Shown here in pieces: positions 1 through 8,770 of a stretch of DNA of 64,000 bases. Below the pieces are notes generated by a model. That model was given only the letters and a program-made list of their open reading frames with translations. It was not told where the DNA came from and did not search any database. Origin of the DNA: Bacteroidia bacterium (GTDB taxonomy: Bacteria > Bacteroidota > Bacteroidia > M30B66); the NCBI GenBank assembly GCA_018401705.1, contig JAGYKL010000013.1:41510-105509 (forward strand), read 5' to 3'. The stretch's first letter is position 1. The number at the start of each line of letters is the position of its first letter. The position numbers and the translations under genes are program-made.

Positions 1-2008
1 GGCAATCTTGAGAGTATGTGTAAACACCTGTTGAAGTATAAGTTTCACCATTAACACTCCAAGTGTAGCTATCACATTCTGTGATTTCAGAAGCTATTAC
101 TTCATTTGGCTCTCCAGTAACATCCCAAGAACAAGAAGTTGTATTGAAAGATGCAACTTCATAACACTCTACCTGAGGTTCAACTGGCATATCACCAGTT
201 ACATCCCAAGCACAAGTAGTTGTGTTGAAGTTAGCAGTTTCGTAGCAAGCCGTTTGAGGTTCAGCTGGCATATCACCAGTTACATCCCAAGCACAAGTAG
301 TTGTGTTGAAGTTAGCAGTTTCGTAACAAGCAGTTTGAGGTTCAGCTGGCATATCACCAGTTACATCCCAAGAGCAAGTAGTTGTATTGAAATCTGCAGT
401 CTCATAACAAGCAAGTGTAGGCTGAGCCGGTTGTTCACCCGAAACATCCCAAGAACAAGTAGTAGAATTGAATTCAGCGTTTTGCCAGCATTCAAGAACC
501 GGTTGTTGAGGCTGAGGAATAATTGTAAGGTTTAAAGTTACCAAAGAATCGCAACCTGCAGCGCTAGCTCCTGGAAATAAAAAAGTAGGTGTGTTTGTTG
601 ATTCAGTGTAAGTAACACCATCAATCCATGTATAAGAAGCGCAAGCTGCTTGCTGATCTATTCCTGTAGAGAATCCTGAACTAACAGTGGCGTTATCTGA
701 AACTTCATTAGCATTATCTGCAATAGCAGTAGCTAAATTATCGAAGTTTGCAGGAGGAACTCCAACAGTTGCTGTAACCTGAATTGAAACAGTTTGATCA
801 GCAGTTAGGTTTCCTGCATTATAAGTTAAAGTGTTTCCTGAAATAGAAGAACCATTTGGAGCAGGAGCAACAATTTGAAGATTAGAGAATCCACTAGGAA
901 ATTCATCTTCAATGCGAACATTAATTGCTTGATAATCATATAAACCTCCAGTATTTGTAACTGATATAGTAAAGGTTACTTGTTCGCCAGCGCAAACACC
1001 AGATTGACTCACCGATTTTTCAATTTCAAGTTCAGTACCGCAGATTACGTTCACAACGGCAGCTAATTGAGAAGCCAGATCTTCAAAATCTCCAATTGAA
1101 TAGTCATCTGTAAAGATGTCGCCATTAATTGCAAAATTATCATCACCAGAAATAGCTTTTATATTATCAATATTTAAGTCAGAGCCAATTCCAATACCAA
1201 ACATGTGTTTTCCTTGTGCTTTGATTAGATTAGCTTCAGCGATGGCTCTATTCAAAGCCTCACTTGCACTGTAATTTCCATCATTCGGTGTTCTAACACC
1301 ACATTCTCCACTTCTGTTATATGCAGTTGGATTTCCATCAGTGAAGAAAATCACAAGATCTCCTTCCAGGCCAATAACCTCTTCCAGAGCATCTTCCCAA
1401 TTAGTCCATCCGGTGCAGTTTCCTGATGAAACAGGATTATAGCTTTGCGAATTATAAGATGAAGTTAAGTAATTGGTGAACCTATTTACAAACGTATTAT
1501 TAACGGTGGTTACACCTAAATTTACCACACTCGCAGTGGTAGCAAATTCAACAATTCGAAGGCTTGCTCCTGAATTGTTAAGTGCGTTGGCTAATGCCAA
1601 TGCCCCATTTTCAACATTGGCGGCTTCAGTGCTGTTTATTGAACCAGACTCATCTAAAACAAAAATTACATCCAAATTTGTGCATGAGGTATTTGGAGGT
1701 AAATCTGGATTTGAATCCGAATCAGTTCTGAGTGCTCCAACTGCTGAATTGTAAAGTGACGCAGCAAAAGACTTAGCTGTCATGCCGTCAGGCACAATTA
1801 ATTGATCTGGAGCAGAATAAATAGAGCGAGTTTCTCTGATTCGTTCGACTTTTTGTTTTTCAAGACTATGATTCATAGTCTTTACTTGAGCGTTAAGGTC
1901 AGTTGTTTGCCAGAGAGACAAAAACAAACCTAACAAGAAAACGGCGATTGACGAACTCGTTCGCCAGGCTTTTCTCTTGTTTGAATTTAGAGAGTAGGTT
2001 GTTCTCAT
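1..2008 (-). CDS. Cell-surface VWA-domain protein with DUF11-like and tandem Cys repeats (3' end outside window)
   Basis: Only the first ~669 residues are visible; the gene runs off the left edge. The start is ATG at 2008, followed by a basic N-terminus and hydrophobic signal segment (IAVFLLGLFLSLW, ~residues 22-34). A von Willebrand factor A domain follows (~110-320) with the MIDAS sequence DESGS after VIFVL and a second metal-loop region around FFTDGNP. Next comes a DUF11/conserved-repeat beta domain (EIEKSVSQSGVCAGEQVTF onwards), a domain rich in CxSYTW motifs, and five 27-residue Cys-pair repeats of the type FNTTTCxWDVTG. This architecture is typical of large T9SS-exported adhesins of Bacteroidota; the sorting domain would lie beyond the window. 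The 5'UTR is long if the -7 box at 2204-2211 is used. The adhesin role is inferred from family knowledge. Confidence 0.85.
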   Translation of the reverse strand, partial: MRTTYSLNSNKRKAWRTSSSIAVFLLGLFLSLWQTTDLNAQVKTMNHSLEKQKVERIRETRSIYSAPDQLIVPDGMTAKSFAASLYNSAVGALRTDSDSNPDLPPNTSCTNLDVIFVLDESGSINSTEAANVENGALALANALNNSGASLRIVEFATTASVVNLGVTTVNNTFVNRFTNYLTSSYNSQSYNPVSSGNCTGWTNWEDALEEVIGLEGDLVIFFTDGNPTAYNRSGECGVRTPNDGNYSASEALNRAIAEANLIKAQGKHMFGIGIGSDLNIDNIKAISGDDNFAINGDIFTDDYSIGDFEDLASQLAAVVNVICGTELEIEKSVSQSGVCAGEQVTFTISVTNTGGLYDYQAINVRIEDEFPSGFSNLQIVAPAPNGSSISGNTLTYNAGNLTADQTVSIQVTATVGVPPANFDNLATAIADNANEVSDNATVSSGFSTGIDQQAACASYTWIDGVTYTESTNTPTFLFPGASAAGCDSLVTLNLTIIPQPQQPVLECWQNAEFNSTTCSWDVSGEQPAQPTLACYETADFNTTTCSWDVTGDMPAEPQTACYETANFNTTTCAWDVTGDMPAEPQTACYETANFNTTTCAWDVTGDMPVEPQVECYEVASFNTTSCSWDVTGEPNEVIASEITECDSYTWSVNGETYTSTGVYTYSQDC
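121..519 (-). repeat. Five 81-bp (27-aa) tandem repeats inside the VWA protein gene
   Basis: The word catcccaag recurs at 121, 202, 283, 364 and 445, exactly 81 bp apart. Each unit encodes a 27-residue repeat with two cysteines (pattern C-x5-FNTTTC-x-WDVTG), suggesting one disulfide per repeat. The units at 202 and 283 differ at only two positions, so they look recently duplicated or homogenised, while the outer units are more diverged. Confidence 0.9.
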
Positions 2009-2203
2009 AGATTAAGTATTTAAGGTTAGGGATTAATTCAAATTATTAGACAATAGGTTTCCATTATGAGCATGAAATGCCCAATTGAAAACATCTATGA
2101 ATAAATAGGCATTTATTCTTCAGATGCTCAAAACAGAAAAATGAGATTAAAAGAGAGTGATGTTTAGAGTATTCACTTTGAAGTTAGGTTAAGGTTAGTG
2201 ACA

Positions 2204-2211
2204 CAAATATA
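2204..2211 (-). promoter_or_regulatory. Candidate -7 promoter box for the VWA protein gene
   Basis: Reads TATATTTG on the minus strand, matching the Bacteroidota -7 consensus TAnnTTTG. It is about 195 nt upstream of the ATG at 2008. No clear TTTG box was found at the -33 distance, so support is moderate. Confidence 0.45.
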
Positions 2212-2349
2212 CTTCATCGATGTAAGAAATGTTACATAAATTGATGAAAAAAAATCATTTATGCAGCTGCGAATTGCATAAGTACCATATAATCAAATAT
2301 ATACAATTGTATTTAAATTGCAAATGGATTAGAGTTTAATGATAGAATT

Positions 2350-2550
2350 AAACAAAAACCGGGATTTTACACTGTAAAATCCCGGTTGAAGTTTATCCGA
2401 AAAGGGTATCGGATAAAATGGTCCGTATTGAGCAGCCGGACCGTCTTAATTGTGTACACAACCACCTCTTAAGACATGTCATTGATAGAGTTAGGCGCTT
2501 TTTTACAATGACATGAACAAATATCTTTAAGCATTTTTATTTCTCTACGT
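2350..2550 (-). ncRNA. Candidate structured small RNA or structured leader (cluster of inverted repeats)
   Basis: Four inverted repeats lie within ~160 bp: a 10-bp stem 2475-2484/2506-2515, a 6-bp stem 2420-2425/2437-2442, an 8-bp stem 2393-2400/2409-2416, and the terminator-like 14-bp stem at 2357-2387. A 12-bp perfect palindrome (TTGTGTACACAA) sits at 2450-2461. On the minus strand the order is hairpins first and terminator last, as expected for a small RNA ending near 2350. I recognise no known RNA family. No clear promoter was found, so transcription is inferred. Confidence 0.35.
2357..2387 (-). terminator. Strong intrinsic terminator-like hairpin
   Basis: A perfect 14-bp stem (2357-2370 with 2374-2387) closed by a 3-nt loop. 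On the minus strand it is followed directly by TTTGTTT. It would end a minus-strand transcript coming from ~2.5 kb or read-through from the gene ending at 2762. Confidence 0.7.
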
Positions 2551-2556
2551 GTAAAA

Positions 2557-2575
2557 CACCCTCCCGGGGGAGGTG
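2557..2575 (-). terminator. GC-rich hairpin followed by TTTT on the minus strand
   Basis: CACC-TCCC pairs with GGGA-GGTG around a small bulge, and is followed on the minus strand by TTTTAC. It lies about 190 bp after the stop of the gene at 2762 and is the first plausible terminator for the dnaB transcript. Confidence 0.45.
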
Positions 2576-2761
2576 AAAATTCCCATAAAAGTAATTTTCG
2601 TATCTAATGACCTGACATGTAGTTGTTTGCAATTGTTGTCAAATCAAAGACTCATTATGCCAAATGAATATTGGGGATTCAACTCATAATTTAGTTGCAA
2701 CACAATCACCGTTAAAGAAAACGACAAATTCATGAAGCAACATTATAAATGAATAGTAGGA

Positions 2762-4018
2762 CTATGTTTTTTGTTTTTTCTTTTTCGCGGCAGGAAAAAG
2801 GATATTGTTCAAAATTAACCTGTATCCAGGTGAATTAGGATGCAGGTTTAAATCCGTTGGCGGATCGCCAACTTTATGCTCATAATCTTCTGGATCATGA
2901 CCTCCATAAAAAGTCCAAGTTCCTTTACCGAACTCGCCATGAATATATCTTACTTCTGAAGCAGCTTTATTTTCACCTAAGACCAAAGCACTACTTTTAA
3001 CTTGATTCTTATTAAATGCGGTGGTCTGACCCATAAATCCTTTAATTATTTTCTCATGATTTTGGCATAACATGGTAGGTACCGGATCCCATTTTGCTGA
3101 AAATTCAAACAATGCAAAATAGTCCTCTTTTTCAGGAATTCTTCTTGTTCTTGTTGCATCAATACTAGAGAATTCATATTCCATTGGATTGGTGCTCAGC
3201 GTAAAATCCTGAAAAGCAAAACAATTATCAAAATTGAGCTTTTGTTGAGCAGTTGGGTCGGCCGGATCTCCGTCGAACATACTTTCACAAATATCCAGTC
3301 CATCCGCTGAAAGCGAAATATCATAACTATCAGTTGCAGAGCACATAGCAAAGAGAAATCCTCCACCAACGGTGAAATCTCTAATTTTTTTAGCAACCGC
3401 TAATTTTAATTCTGATACTTTATTAAAGCCTAATTTATTGGCCAAAGCTTCAGCATTCTTTTGATTCTCCTGATACCAAGATTGGTTTCTGTATGCATAC
3501 CAGAATCTCCCGTATTGTCCAGTAAAATCCTCATGGTGGAGATGCAGCCAGTCGTAAAGGGGAAGTTTATCGGTAATTATTTCTTCATCATAAACAACAT
3601 CATATGGTATCTCTGCATAAGTTAAGGCTAGCGTTACAGCATCATCCCATGGTTGTTTATCCTTTGGTGAATAAACTGCAACTCGCGGTGGCTTTTCTAA
3701 TTTAACTGCATCCATATTTACTTCAGGAGAAGCAATTTCCTGAAGTATAGCATTTGATTGCGCATTTGCAATTATCTGGTAAGATACTCCTCGTATTAAA
3801 CATTCATTTTCAATATCCTTAATATTATCGATTAAAAAGCTCCCGCCACGGTAGTTAAGCAACCAATACAATTCAACATCATTTTGAAGAATCCAATAAG
3901 CAATACCATAAGCTTTTAGGTGGTTCTGTTGCTTTTCATCCATATGGATGAGGATAGAAGCAGATTTTACAGGAATTAAAATCAAGCTTAGCAGACAAAT
4001 AAGGACAATTCTTTTCAT
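2762..4018 (-). CDS. Exported protein of the family usually labelled asparagine synthetase B in Bacteroidota
   Basis: 418 residues from the ATG at 4018, chosen because it begins directly with a good signal peptide (MKRIVLICLLSLILIPVKSA); an in-frame ATG at 4042 would add eight residues in front of it. The protein looks periplasmic or surface-located. The segment GGGFLFAMCSATDSYD resembles the nucleophile-elbow Cys region of class-I glutamine-amidotransferase-like folds, and PRVAVYSPKD (~110) looks like the first strand of such a fold. I see no ATP-pyrophosphatase motif of true asparagine synthetase, so the database name is probably misleading. It lies 60 bp downstream of dnaB on the same strand and is probably co-transcribed. 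Function unknown. Confidence 0.75.
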   Translation of the reverse strand: MKRIVLICLLSLILIPVKSASILIHMDEKQQNHLKAYGIAYWILQNDVELYWLLNYRGGSFLIDNIKDIENECLIRGVSYQIIANAQSNAILQEIASPEVNMDAVKLEKPPRVAVYSPKDKQPWDDAVTLALTYAEIPYDVVYDEEIITDKLPLYDWLHLHHEDFTGQYGRFWYAYRNQSWYQENQKNAEALANKLGFNKVSELKLAVAKKIRDFTVGGGFLFAMCSATDSYDISLSADGLDICESMFDGDPADPTAQQKLNFDNCFAFQDFTLSTNPMEYEFSSIDATRTRRIPEKEDYFALFEFSAKWDPVPTMLCQNHEKIIKGFMGQTTAFNKNQVKSSALVLGENKAASEVRYIHGEFGKGTWTFYGGHDPEDYEHKVGDPPTDLNLHPNSPGYRLILNNILFPAAKKKKQKT

Positions 4019-4078
4019 GCTTTTGTAACGTTTTGTATTCAACGATATTTTAGATGAACAGTTTCGAAGCTTAATCGT

Positions 4079-5629
4079 TTAGAATTCAACATCATCGGGA
4101 TTCCAATTGTCTTTCGATGGCTCATTCATTTTTGACCCAACTGTCATCGTAGGCATTTCATCAAAAGAAGAGTTCGGTTTTAATCCAGAGCTTGTTCCCA
4201 TCGACATGTGTTCATCTAAATCAGTGAACTTAGCCAAATGGTTTATATATTTTAATGGAGCCATTCCTAAAGCACCATTTCTGTGCTTAGCAATATGAAT
4301 TTCTGCTTTACCATGAGTTGATTGTCCAGCCTCGTCTTCTGTAATATTGTAATATTCGGGACGATAAATGAAAAGCACCATATCAGCATCTTGCTCAATA
4401 GCGCCGGATTCTCTCAAGTCACTAAGTTGAGGCACTTTGGAGGTTCCTCTTTGTTCAACATTTCGACTAAGTTGAGAAAGCGCTATAACAGGTATTTCAA
4501 GTTCTTTTGCAATCCCTTTTAATGAGCGGGATATTTGACTAATTTCTTGTTCCCGATTTCCACCTCCTCTGTTATCTCCTCCTGCGGTCATCAACTGAAG
4601 GTAGTCAATGATAATCATTTGGATATCGTGGTTGGCTTTAAGTCTCCTGGCTTTAGCTCTTAATTCAAAAATAGATAGAGCAGGAGTATCATCAATGAAA
4701 AGAGGGGCTTCGGTAAGTTCTCTGATTTTTGAATCTAATTGATGCCATTCATGCTGTTCGAGGTTCCCTTTCTTTAGCTTATCTCCTGAAAGTTCAGCTT
4801 CTCCGGAAATAAGACGCATAACCAACTGGATACTTGACATCTCAAGTGAAAACACAGCAACTGGTCTTTTAAAACCTACAGCCGCATTTCTTGCTAATGA
4901 CAGTACAAAAGCGGTTTTACCCATACCAGGACGAGCTGCAAGAATAACAAGATCAGATTTTTGCCATCCTGAAGTAAATCTATCCAAGGTGGTGAAACCC
5001 GAAGGGATTCCGCTTAATCCATCGGCCTGCTGGCCAGCTTTTTCAATTTGTTTTTTAGCTTCAGAAATGAGTTCACTCATTTTTGAGAAGTTCCTTTTAA
5101 TGTTTCCTTCCGCAACAGCGAAAAGATTCTTCTCTGCGTTATCAAGTAATTCTAAAGCATCGGTGCTTTCGTCGTAAGCATCTTTTATGATATTACTAGA
5201 AACGGTAATTAGCTCTCGTTGGATTTGTTTCTGATTTAATATTCTAGTATGAAATTCAACGTTTGCAGTTGATGCAATTCTGTTGGTTAATGATGTAATA
5301 TATGCTGGCCCTCCAACCAAATCTAGTTCTCCACGTTTTTTTAATTCCTGAACTACTGTAAGTATGTCTACAGGTCTTGAAGAGGAAAATAGTTCACGAA
5401 TCGCATCAAAAATACGCTGGTGAGCATCTTTGTAGAAAGTTTCAGGCCTTAGTGAATCAATCACATTTGAAAGAGCATCCCGGTCAAGCATCAATGCACC
5501 TAATACAGCTTCTTCAACATCAATAGCCTGAGGAGGTAGTTTACCCATGCCCTCAAAATTTGCAGGATTTGTGCTGGGATAAAGTCGTTTTTTTCTGTCT
5601 GCCTGAGCTTTGCTTTGATTTGTTTCCAT
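4079..5629 (-). CDS. dnaB: Replicative DNA helicase DnaB
   Basis: 516 residues, the usual DnaB size plus a short C-terminal tail. The N-terminal all-alpha primase-binding domain starts around PPQAIDVEEAVLGALMLD (~32-49). The RecA-like motor has Walker A AARPGMGKTAF (~231), H1a/Walker B around MIIIDYLQLM (~338), and the DnaB signature SDLRESGAIEQDADMV (~402). It is the hexameric helicase that unwinds DNA ahead of the replisome and recruits primase. The ATG lies only 7 nt after a -7 box (5637-5644), suggesting a very short leader. The gene at 4018 follows closely. No oriC-like DnaA box cluster was noticed nearby. Confidence 0.97.
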   Translation of the reverse strand: METNQSKAQADRKKRLYPSTNPANFEGMGKLPPQAIDVEEAVLGALMLDRDALSNVIDSLRPETFYKDAHQRIFDAIRELFSSSRPVDILTVVQELKKRGELDLVGGPAYITSLTNRIASTANVEFHTRILNQKQIQRELITVSSNIIKDAYDESTDALELLDNAEKNLFAVAEGNIKRNFSKMSELISEAKKQIEKAGQQADGLSGIPSGFTTLDRFTSGWQKSDLVILAARPGMGKTAFVLSLARNAAVGFKRPVAVFSLEMSSIQLVMRLISGEAELSGDKLKKGNLEQHEWHQLDSKIRELTEAPLFIDDTPALSIFELRAKARRLKANHDIQMIIIDYLQLMTAGGDNRGGGNREQEISQISRSLKGIAKELEIPVIALSQLSRNVEQRGTSKVPQLSDLRESGAIEQDADMVLFIYRPEYYNITEDEAGQSTHGKAEIHIAKHRNGALGMAPLKYINHLAKFTDLDEHMSMGTSSGLKPNSSFDEMPTMTVGSKMNEPSKDNWNPDDVEF

Positions 5630-5636
5630 CGGACTA

Positions 5637-5644
5637 CAAATATA
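5637..5644 (-). promoter_or_regulatory. -7 promoter box 7 nt before dnaB ATG
   Basis: TATATTTG on the minus strand (TAnnTTTG consensus), separated from the dnaB ATG by TAGTCCG. Transcription from it would start at or just before the start codon. No good -33 TTTG was seen. Confidence 0.5.
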
Positions 5645-5743
5645 CCTAAGCTGACTGCGATTTGGGGAATTGTTTATAAATAAAAAGCAGACTTCCAGCT
5701 TGGCTTTCTTCTTTGCTAATATTCAGGCATAAAGGCAGGCTTA

Positions 5744-7000
5744 TTAAATATTGGGGTCTAAAACATGGTCACGCAAATTCATTTTCTTTAGGCTTGGGGC
5801 AAGCTTGTATACAAGACCAGTGCAGACTAAAGTCATACACCCTCCAAAAACAACAGAGGGAACTAATCCTAAAAATTTCGCGGCAAGGCCTGATTCAAAA
5901 GCTCCAATTTCATTTGAGGAACCAATAAAAATACTATTCACAGAGGCAACCCTTCCACGCATATCATCTGGGGTAAATAATTGCATGATAGTAGAACGGA
6001 TTAAAACACTAATTCCATCAAATGCACCTGAAAGCAGCAATAAAATAAACGAAAGCACTAAGCTGGTTGAGAGAGCGAAACCAATCATGGACAATCCAAA
6101 AAGGGCAACAAATAGAAGCAAAATTTTTCCTGAATTAACCATTGGCGAATGCCTGGTTACAATCAAAGCCGTTAAAACAGCGCCAACAGAAGGCGCCGCT
6201 CGCAGAATACCCAAGCCTTCAGGCCCAACATGCAAAATTTCATCTGCAAAAACAGGAAGTAAAGCCACTGCGCCACCAAACAAAACGGCAAATAAATCTA
6301 ATGAAATAGCCCCTAAAACAACAGGCTGATTAAAAACAAAACGTAAACCTGCCTTTAGGCTACTGCTAATTGGCTCTTTTCCTAATCGGGCAGGAGGGAA
6401 GACAGGCAAACGAAAGAAGAAAAAAAGTGAAATTAAAACTAAGATAAAAGCAATTAAATAAGTAGTTTCCTTCCCGGCGAAGCCGTATAGAAGTCCACCA
6501 ATAGCTGGTCCACCTACAGAAGCGATTTGCCAAAACGAACTATTCCAGGCTGCGCCATTTGCATAAAGTTCACGCTTTAACATTTGAGGTAGCAAAGCAC
6601 TTACAGCTGGACCTGCTATAGCACGAGCAACTCCTGTAACTGAAATAATTGCATAAAACAGATATTCAGGATGATGTTCAGGCAATGTATCTGGATAAAT
6701 AGCTATTAAAAATAAGCTCATTGCACATAGAGCAAATAAAGAGACTGCGGTTATAGCAAGTTTTCTTCTTTGATACATATCAGCCCAATGCCCAGCAAAT
6801 AAAACTAATGATAAGAAAGGTATTGCTTCTGCAAGTCCAATAATACCCAAAGCAAAAGGGTCATGTGTAATTTGATAAACTTGCCAGCCTACAGCTACAG
6901 CCTGCATTTGAATAGCCAACGTTAAGAAGAATCTTGCTGAAAGAAAGTTTCTGAATGATGGTATTTTTAAGGAAGCAAAGCCCTTTATCTCTGAAGTCAT
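5744..7000 (-). CDS. MFS transporter (ENTS/MFS_3-like exporter)
   Basis: 418 residues with about twelve hydrophobic segments across the full length, as expected for a major facilitator. The loop after TM2 reads GHWADMYQRRK, the MFS signature motif (GxxxDrxGRR-like), and a related motif (MRGRVASVNS) follows TM10. The overall look matches the MFS_3/enterobactin-exporter type (EntS), which exports siderophores, drugs or metabolites by proton antiport across the inner membrane. Substrate cannot be told from sequence. It is transcribed away from the gene starting at 7057, leaving a 56-bp divergent region, and ends 114 bp before the start of dnaB, so it is a separate unit in tandem with it. Confidence 0.88.
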   Translation of the reverse strand: MTSEIKGFASLKIPSFRNFLSARFFLTLAIQMQAVAVGWQVYQITHDPFALGIIGLAEAIPFLSLVLFAGHWADMYQRRKLAITAVSLFALCAMSLFLIAIYPDTLPEHHPEYLFYAIISVTGVARAIAGPAVSALLPQMLKRELYANGAAWNSSFWQIASVGGPAIGGLLYGFAGKETTYLIAFILVLISLFFFFRLPVFPPARLGKEPISSSLKAGLRFVFNQPVVLGAISLDLFAVLFGGAVALLPVFADEILHVGPEGLGILRAAPSVGAVLTALIVTRHSPMVNSGKILLLFVALFGLSMIGFALSTSLVLSFILLLLSGAFDGISVLIRSTIMQLFTPDDMRGRVASVNSIFIGSSNEIGAFESGLAAKFLGLVPSVVFGGCMTLVCTGLVYKLAPSLKKMNLRDHVLDPNI

Positions 7001-7056
7001 CGCATCAAATATGTTTCAAAATTCCGTACTTCGGTCAAGATCTCAAACACATTATT

Positions 7057-7473
7057 ATGAAAGTTGTTATGTTTTTATTGTTTCTGGCTCAGGGTCTCTA
7101 TGCTCAAACCCCGGAAAGTGAAATTATTGCAGTTCTTGAGAAGCAACAAATTGCTTGGAACAAGGCTGATATAGAAGGGTTTATGGATGGTTATTGGAAA
7201 AGTGACAGTTTAAGGTTTATTGGCAAAAATGGGCTGACCTTTGGATGGAATCAGGTTCTTGAAAATTATAAAAGAAGTTATCTTGGCAAGGCCGGTATGG
7301 GCGATCTCACTTTTGATAATGTAAATGTTGATATTCTTTGCATTGATTTTGCTTTTGTGACAGGTTCTTGGAATTTGTCATATCCAGACAAAGAGCCAAT
7401 AGGTGGATGGTTTAGCCTGATTTTTAAGAAAATTAAAGGAAGTTGGTACATTTCAGCCGATCATTCAAGCTAG
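7057..7473 (+). CDS. Secreted NTF2-like (SnoaL/DUF4440-type) protein
   Basis: 138 residues from ATG 7057, chosen because it opens a short signal peptide (MKVVMFLLFLAQGLYAQ); an upstream in-frame start would prefix hydrophilic residues. The rest has the NTF2-like fold signature: helix with QQIAWNKADIEGFMDGYW, then strands ending in GGWFSLIFKKIKGSWYISADHSS. Such cone-shaped domains bind small ligands or act as enzymes; DUF4440 proteins are mostly of unknown function. Divergent from the MFS gene. Confidence 0.75.
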   Translation: MKVVMFLLFLAQGLYAQTPESEIIAVLEKQQIAWNKADIEGFMDGYWKSDSLRFIGKNGLTFGWNQVLENYKRSYLGKAGMGDLTFDNVNVDILCIDFAFVTGSWNLSYPDKEPIGGWFSLIFKKIKGSWYISADHSS

Positions 7474-7584
7474 GTTTTAACAAAATAGCTTCAATAGCCT
7501 GCAAATAAAGAGATTTTTAGATATTTTGATGAAACATTTTTGTTGATAATGAGTATTGTTGCTTGTTTTTAATATCATTAAAGT

Positions 7585-8705
7585 ATGAAAAAAGTCTTTT
7601 CAAGTGTTGTGGTTGCCCTTTTTGTTTGGTTTCAGATGCCCAATTATTGCAATCTTTTACTCAGGAAAATTGGATGAATTCTAACTGGCAAAATGCGAAT
7701 AGGAGCCTCTATTTTCATGATGCTTCAGAGAACCTATCTGGTTCAGAATATTACAGCTGGAATGCTAATAATCAAGAGTTTGTTCTTTCTGTAATTGAAA
7801 ACAATTACAGAAACGAAGAAGGTAGATTGGATAGTGTTATATTAACTACGATGACTTTTCCAACCATGGAATTTATTCCTTCAACTAAGATTAATTATGG
7901 TTACAACGCTGAAGGCTTGCTCGATACTTTATTGTATTCGTCATACTCCAATGATATTTTTGTTCCTTCATCATTGACAACTTATGTGTATGATGAAAAT
8001 AACTCCGTTATTGAGCGTTATTCAAGTTTTTGGGATATTGAGAGTGAAATTTGGGTTCCTTCATCTAAATTAGAATCTACACCAAATTCTGAAGGACAAT
8101 CGGAAGTTGATATCAATTATTTATTTTCTGAAGATAATCAGCAATGGATAGAAAATACCCGAGTAACATACACATATAATCAATCAGGAAAAGTTTCATC
8201 ACTAATAACAGAAGGATTTATTGGCGGAAGCTGGAGAAACTCATCCAGGGTGCTAAATGAATACGATAATTCCAATAATTTAATCATGGAAACTCGTGAT
8301 ATCTGGAACAATGCTGATAATGAGTGGCGAAACAATACTAGAACTAACTATACCAATACAAGCTTTAACAAAATTGCTCAATTTGTGTCAGAGTTCTGGA
8401 ATAATACTGAATGGATAAATGGGCAACGAGGCACTTATATTTATTCAGAACCTTCAGGTTTGAAGAAAGTTTCGGAATTGAATCCTGTTGTATATCCAAA
8501 TCCTTCAGGTGCAGAGATTCGTCTCAATATTGAAGAAAATTCCGACTTACATATTTTTGATGCACTTGGAAAACTTGTGTACGCATCAATTAATTACGTT
8601 CCAAATGAAGCCTTATCAACAAAACATTTGAATCAGGGGCTATACCTGATTACGGTAAAAAATAGCAGTGGCGTAAAGGCAATTCGTTTTGTTAAGGCTG
8701 AATAA
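7585..8705 (+). CDS. T9SS-sorted secreted protein, frameshifted within its signal peptide
   Basis: The body (from ~7625) encodes repeats of the type W-x-N-x-x-R-x-x-Y/TY with T[YF]xYN motifs, common in Bacteroidota surface proteins, and ends in a T9SS C-terminal sorting domain: VVYPNPSGAEIRL, then LHIFDALGKLVY and GLYLITVKNSSG. The body frame lacks a plausible start. An ATG at 7585 gives a perfect signal peptide start (MKKVFSSVVVALF) in a different frame. One extra T in the T5 run at 7619-7623 would join them into a normal precursor with VSDAQ at the cleavage site. So this is either a sequencing error, or a gene inactivated by a 1-base loss. Ends before a strong bidirectional terminator. Confidence 0.75.
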
Positions 8706-8723
8706 TCAGCATAATTTGAAAAC

Positions 8724-8758
8724 AAATCCCTGTGTAAAGACTATTTACACAGGGATTT
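8724..8758. terminator. Bidirectional terminator between convergent genes
   Basis: Perfect 15-bp stem (8724-8738 with 8744-8758) with a 5-nt loop. It is followed by CATTTTTTT on the plus strand and GTTTTC on the minus strand, and sits between the stops of the convergent genes ending at 8705 and 8771. Confidence 0.85.
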
Positions 8759-8770
8759 CATTTTTTTAAA

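Noticed and set aside
254..535. Plus-strand open frame of 93 codons over the tandem repeats
   Set aside because: It is antisense to the repeat region of the VWA gene; its repetitive protein simply mirrors the 81-bp repeats.
2009..2761. Replication origin near dnaB
   Set aside because: I saw no cluster of DnaA boxes; the hairpins are better explained by terminators and a possible RNA.
5751..6329. 192-codon plus-strand open frame
   Set aside because: Lies fully antisense to the MFS transporter; composition is that of a shadow frame with no family similarity.
7611..7640. Programmed -1 frameshift in the signal peptide of the T9SS protein
   Set aside because: The run does not form a canonical X XXY YYZ slippery heptamer in the right phase and no downstream pseudoknot was seen; a simple base loss is a better explanation.
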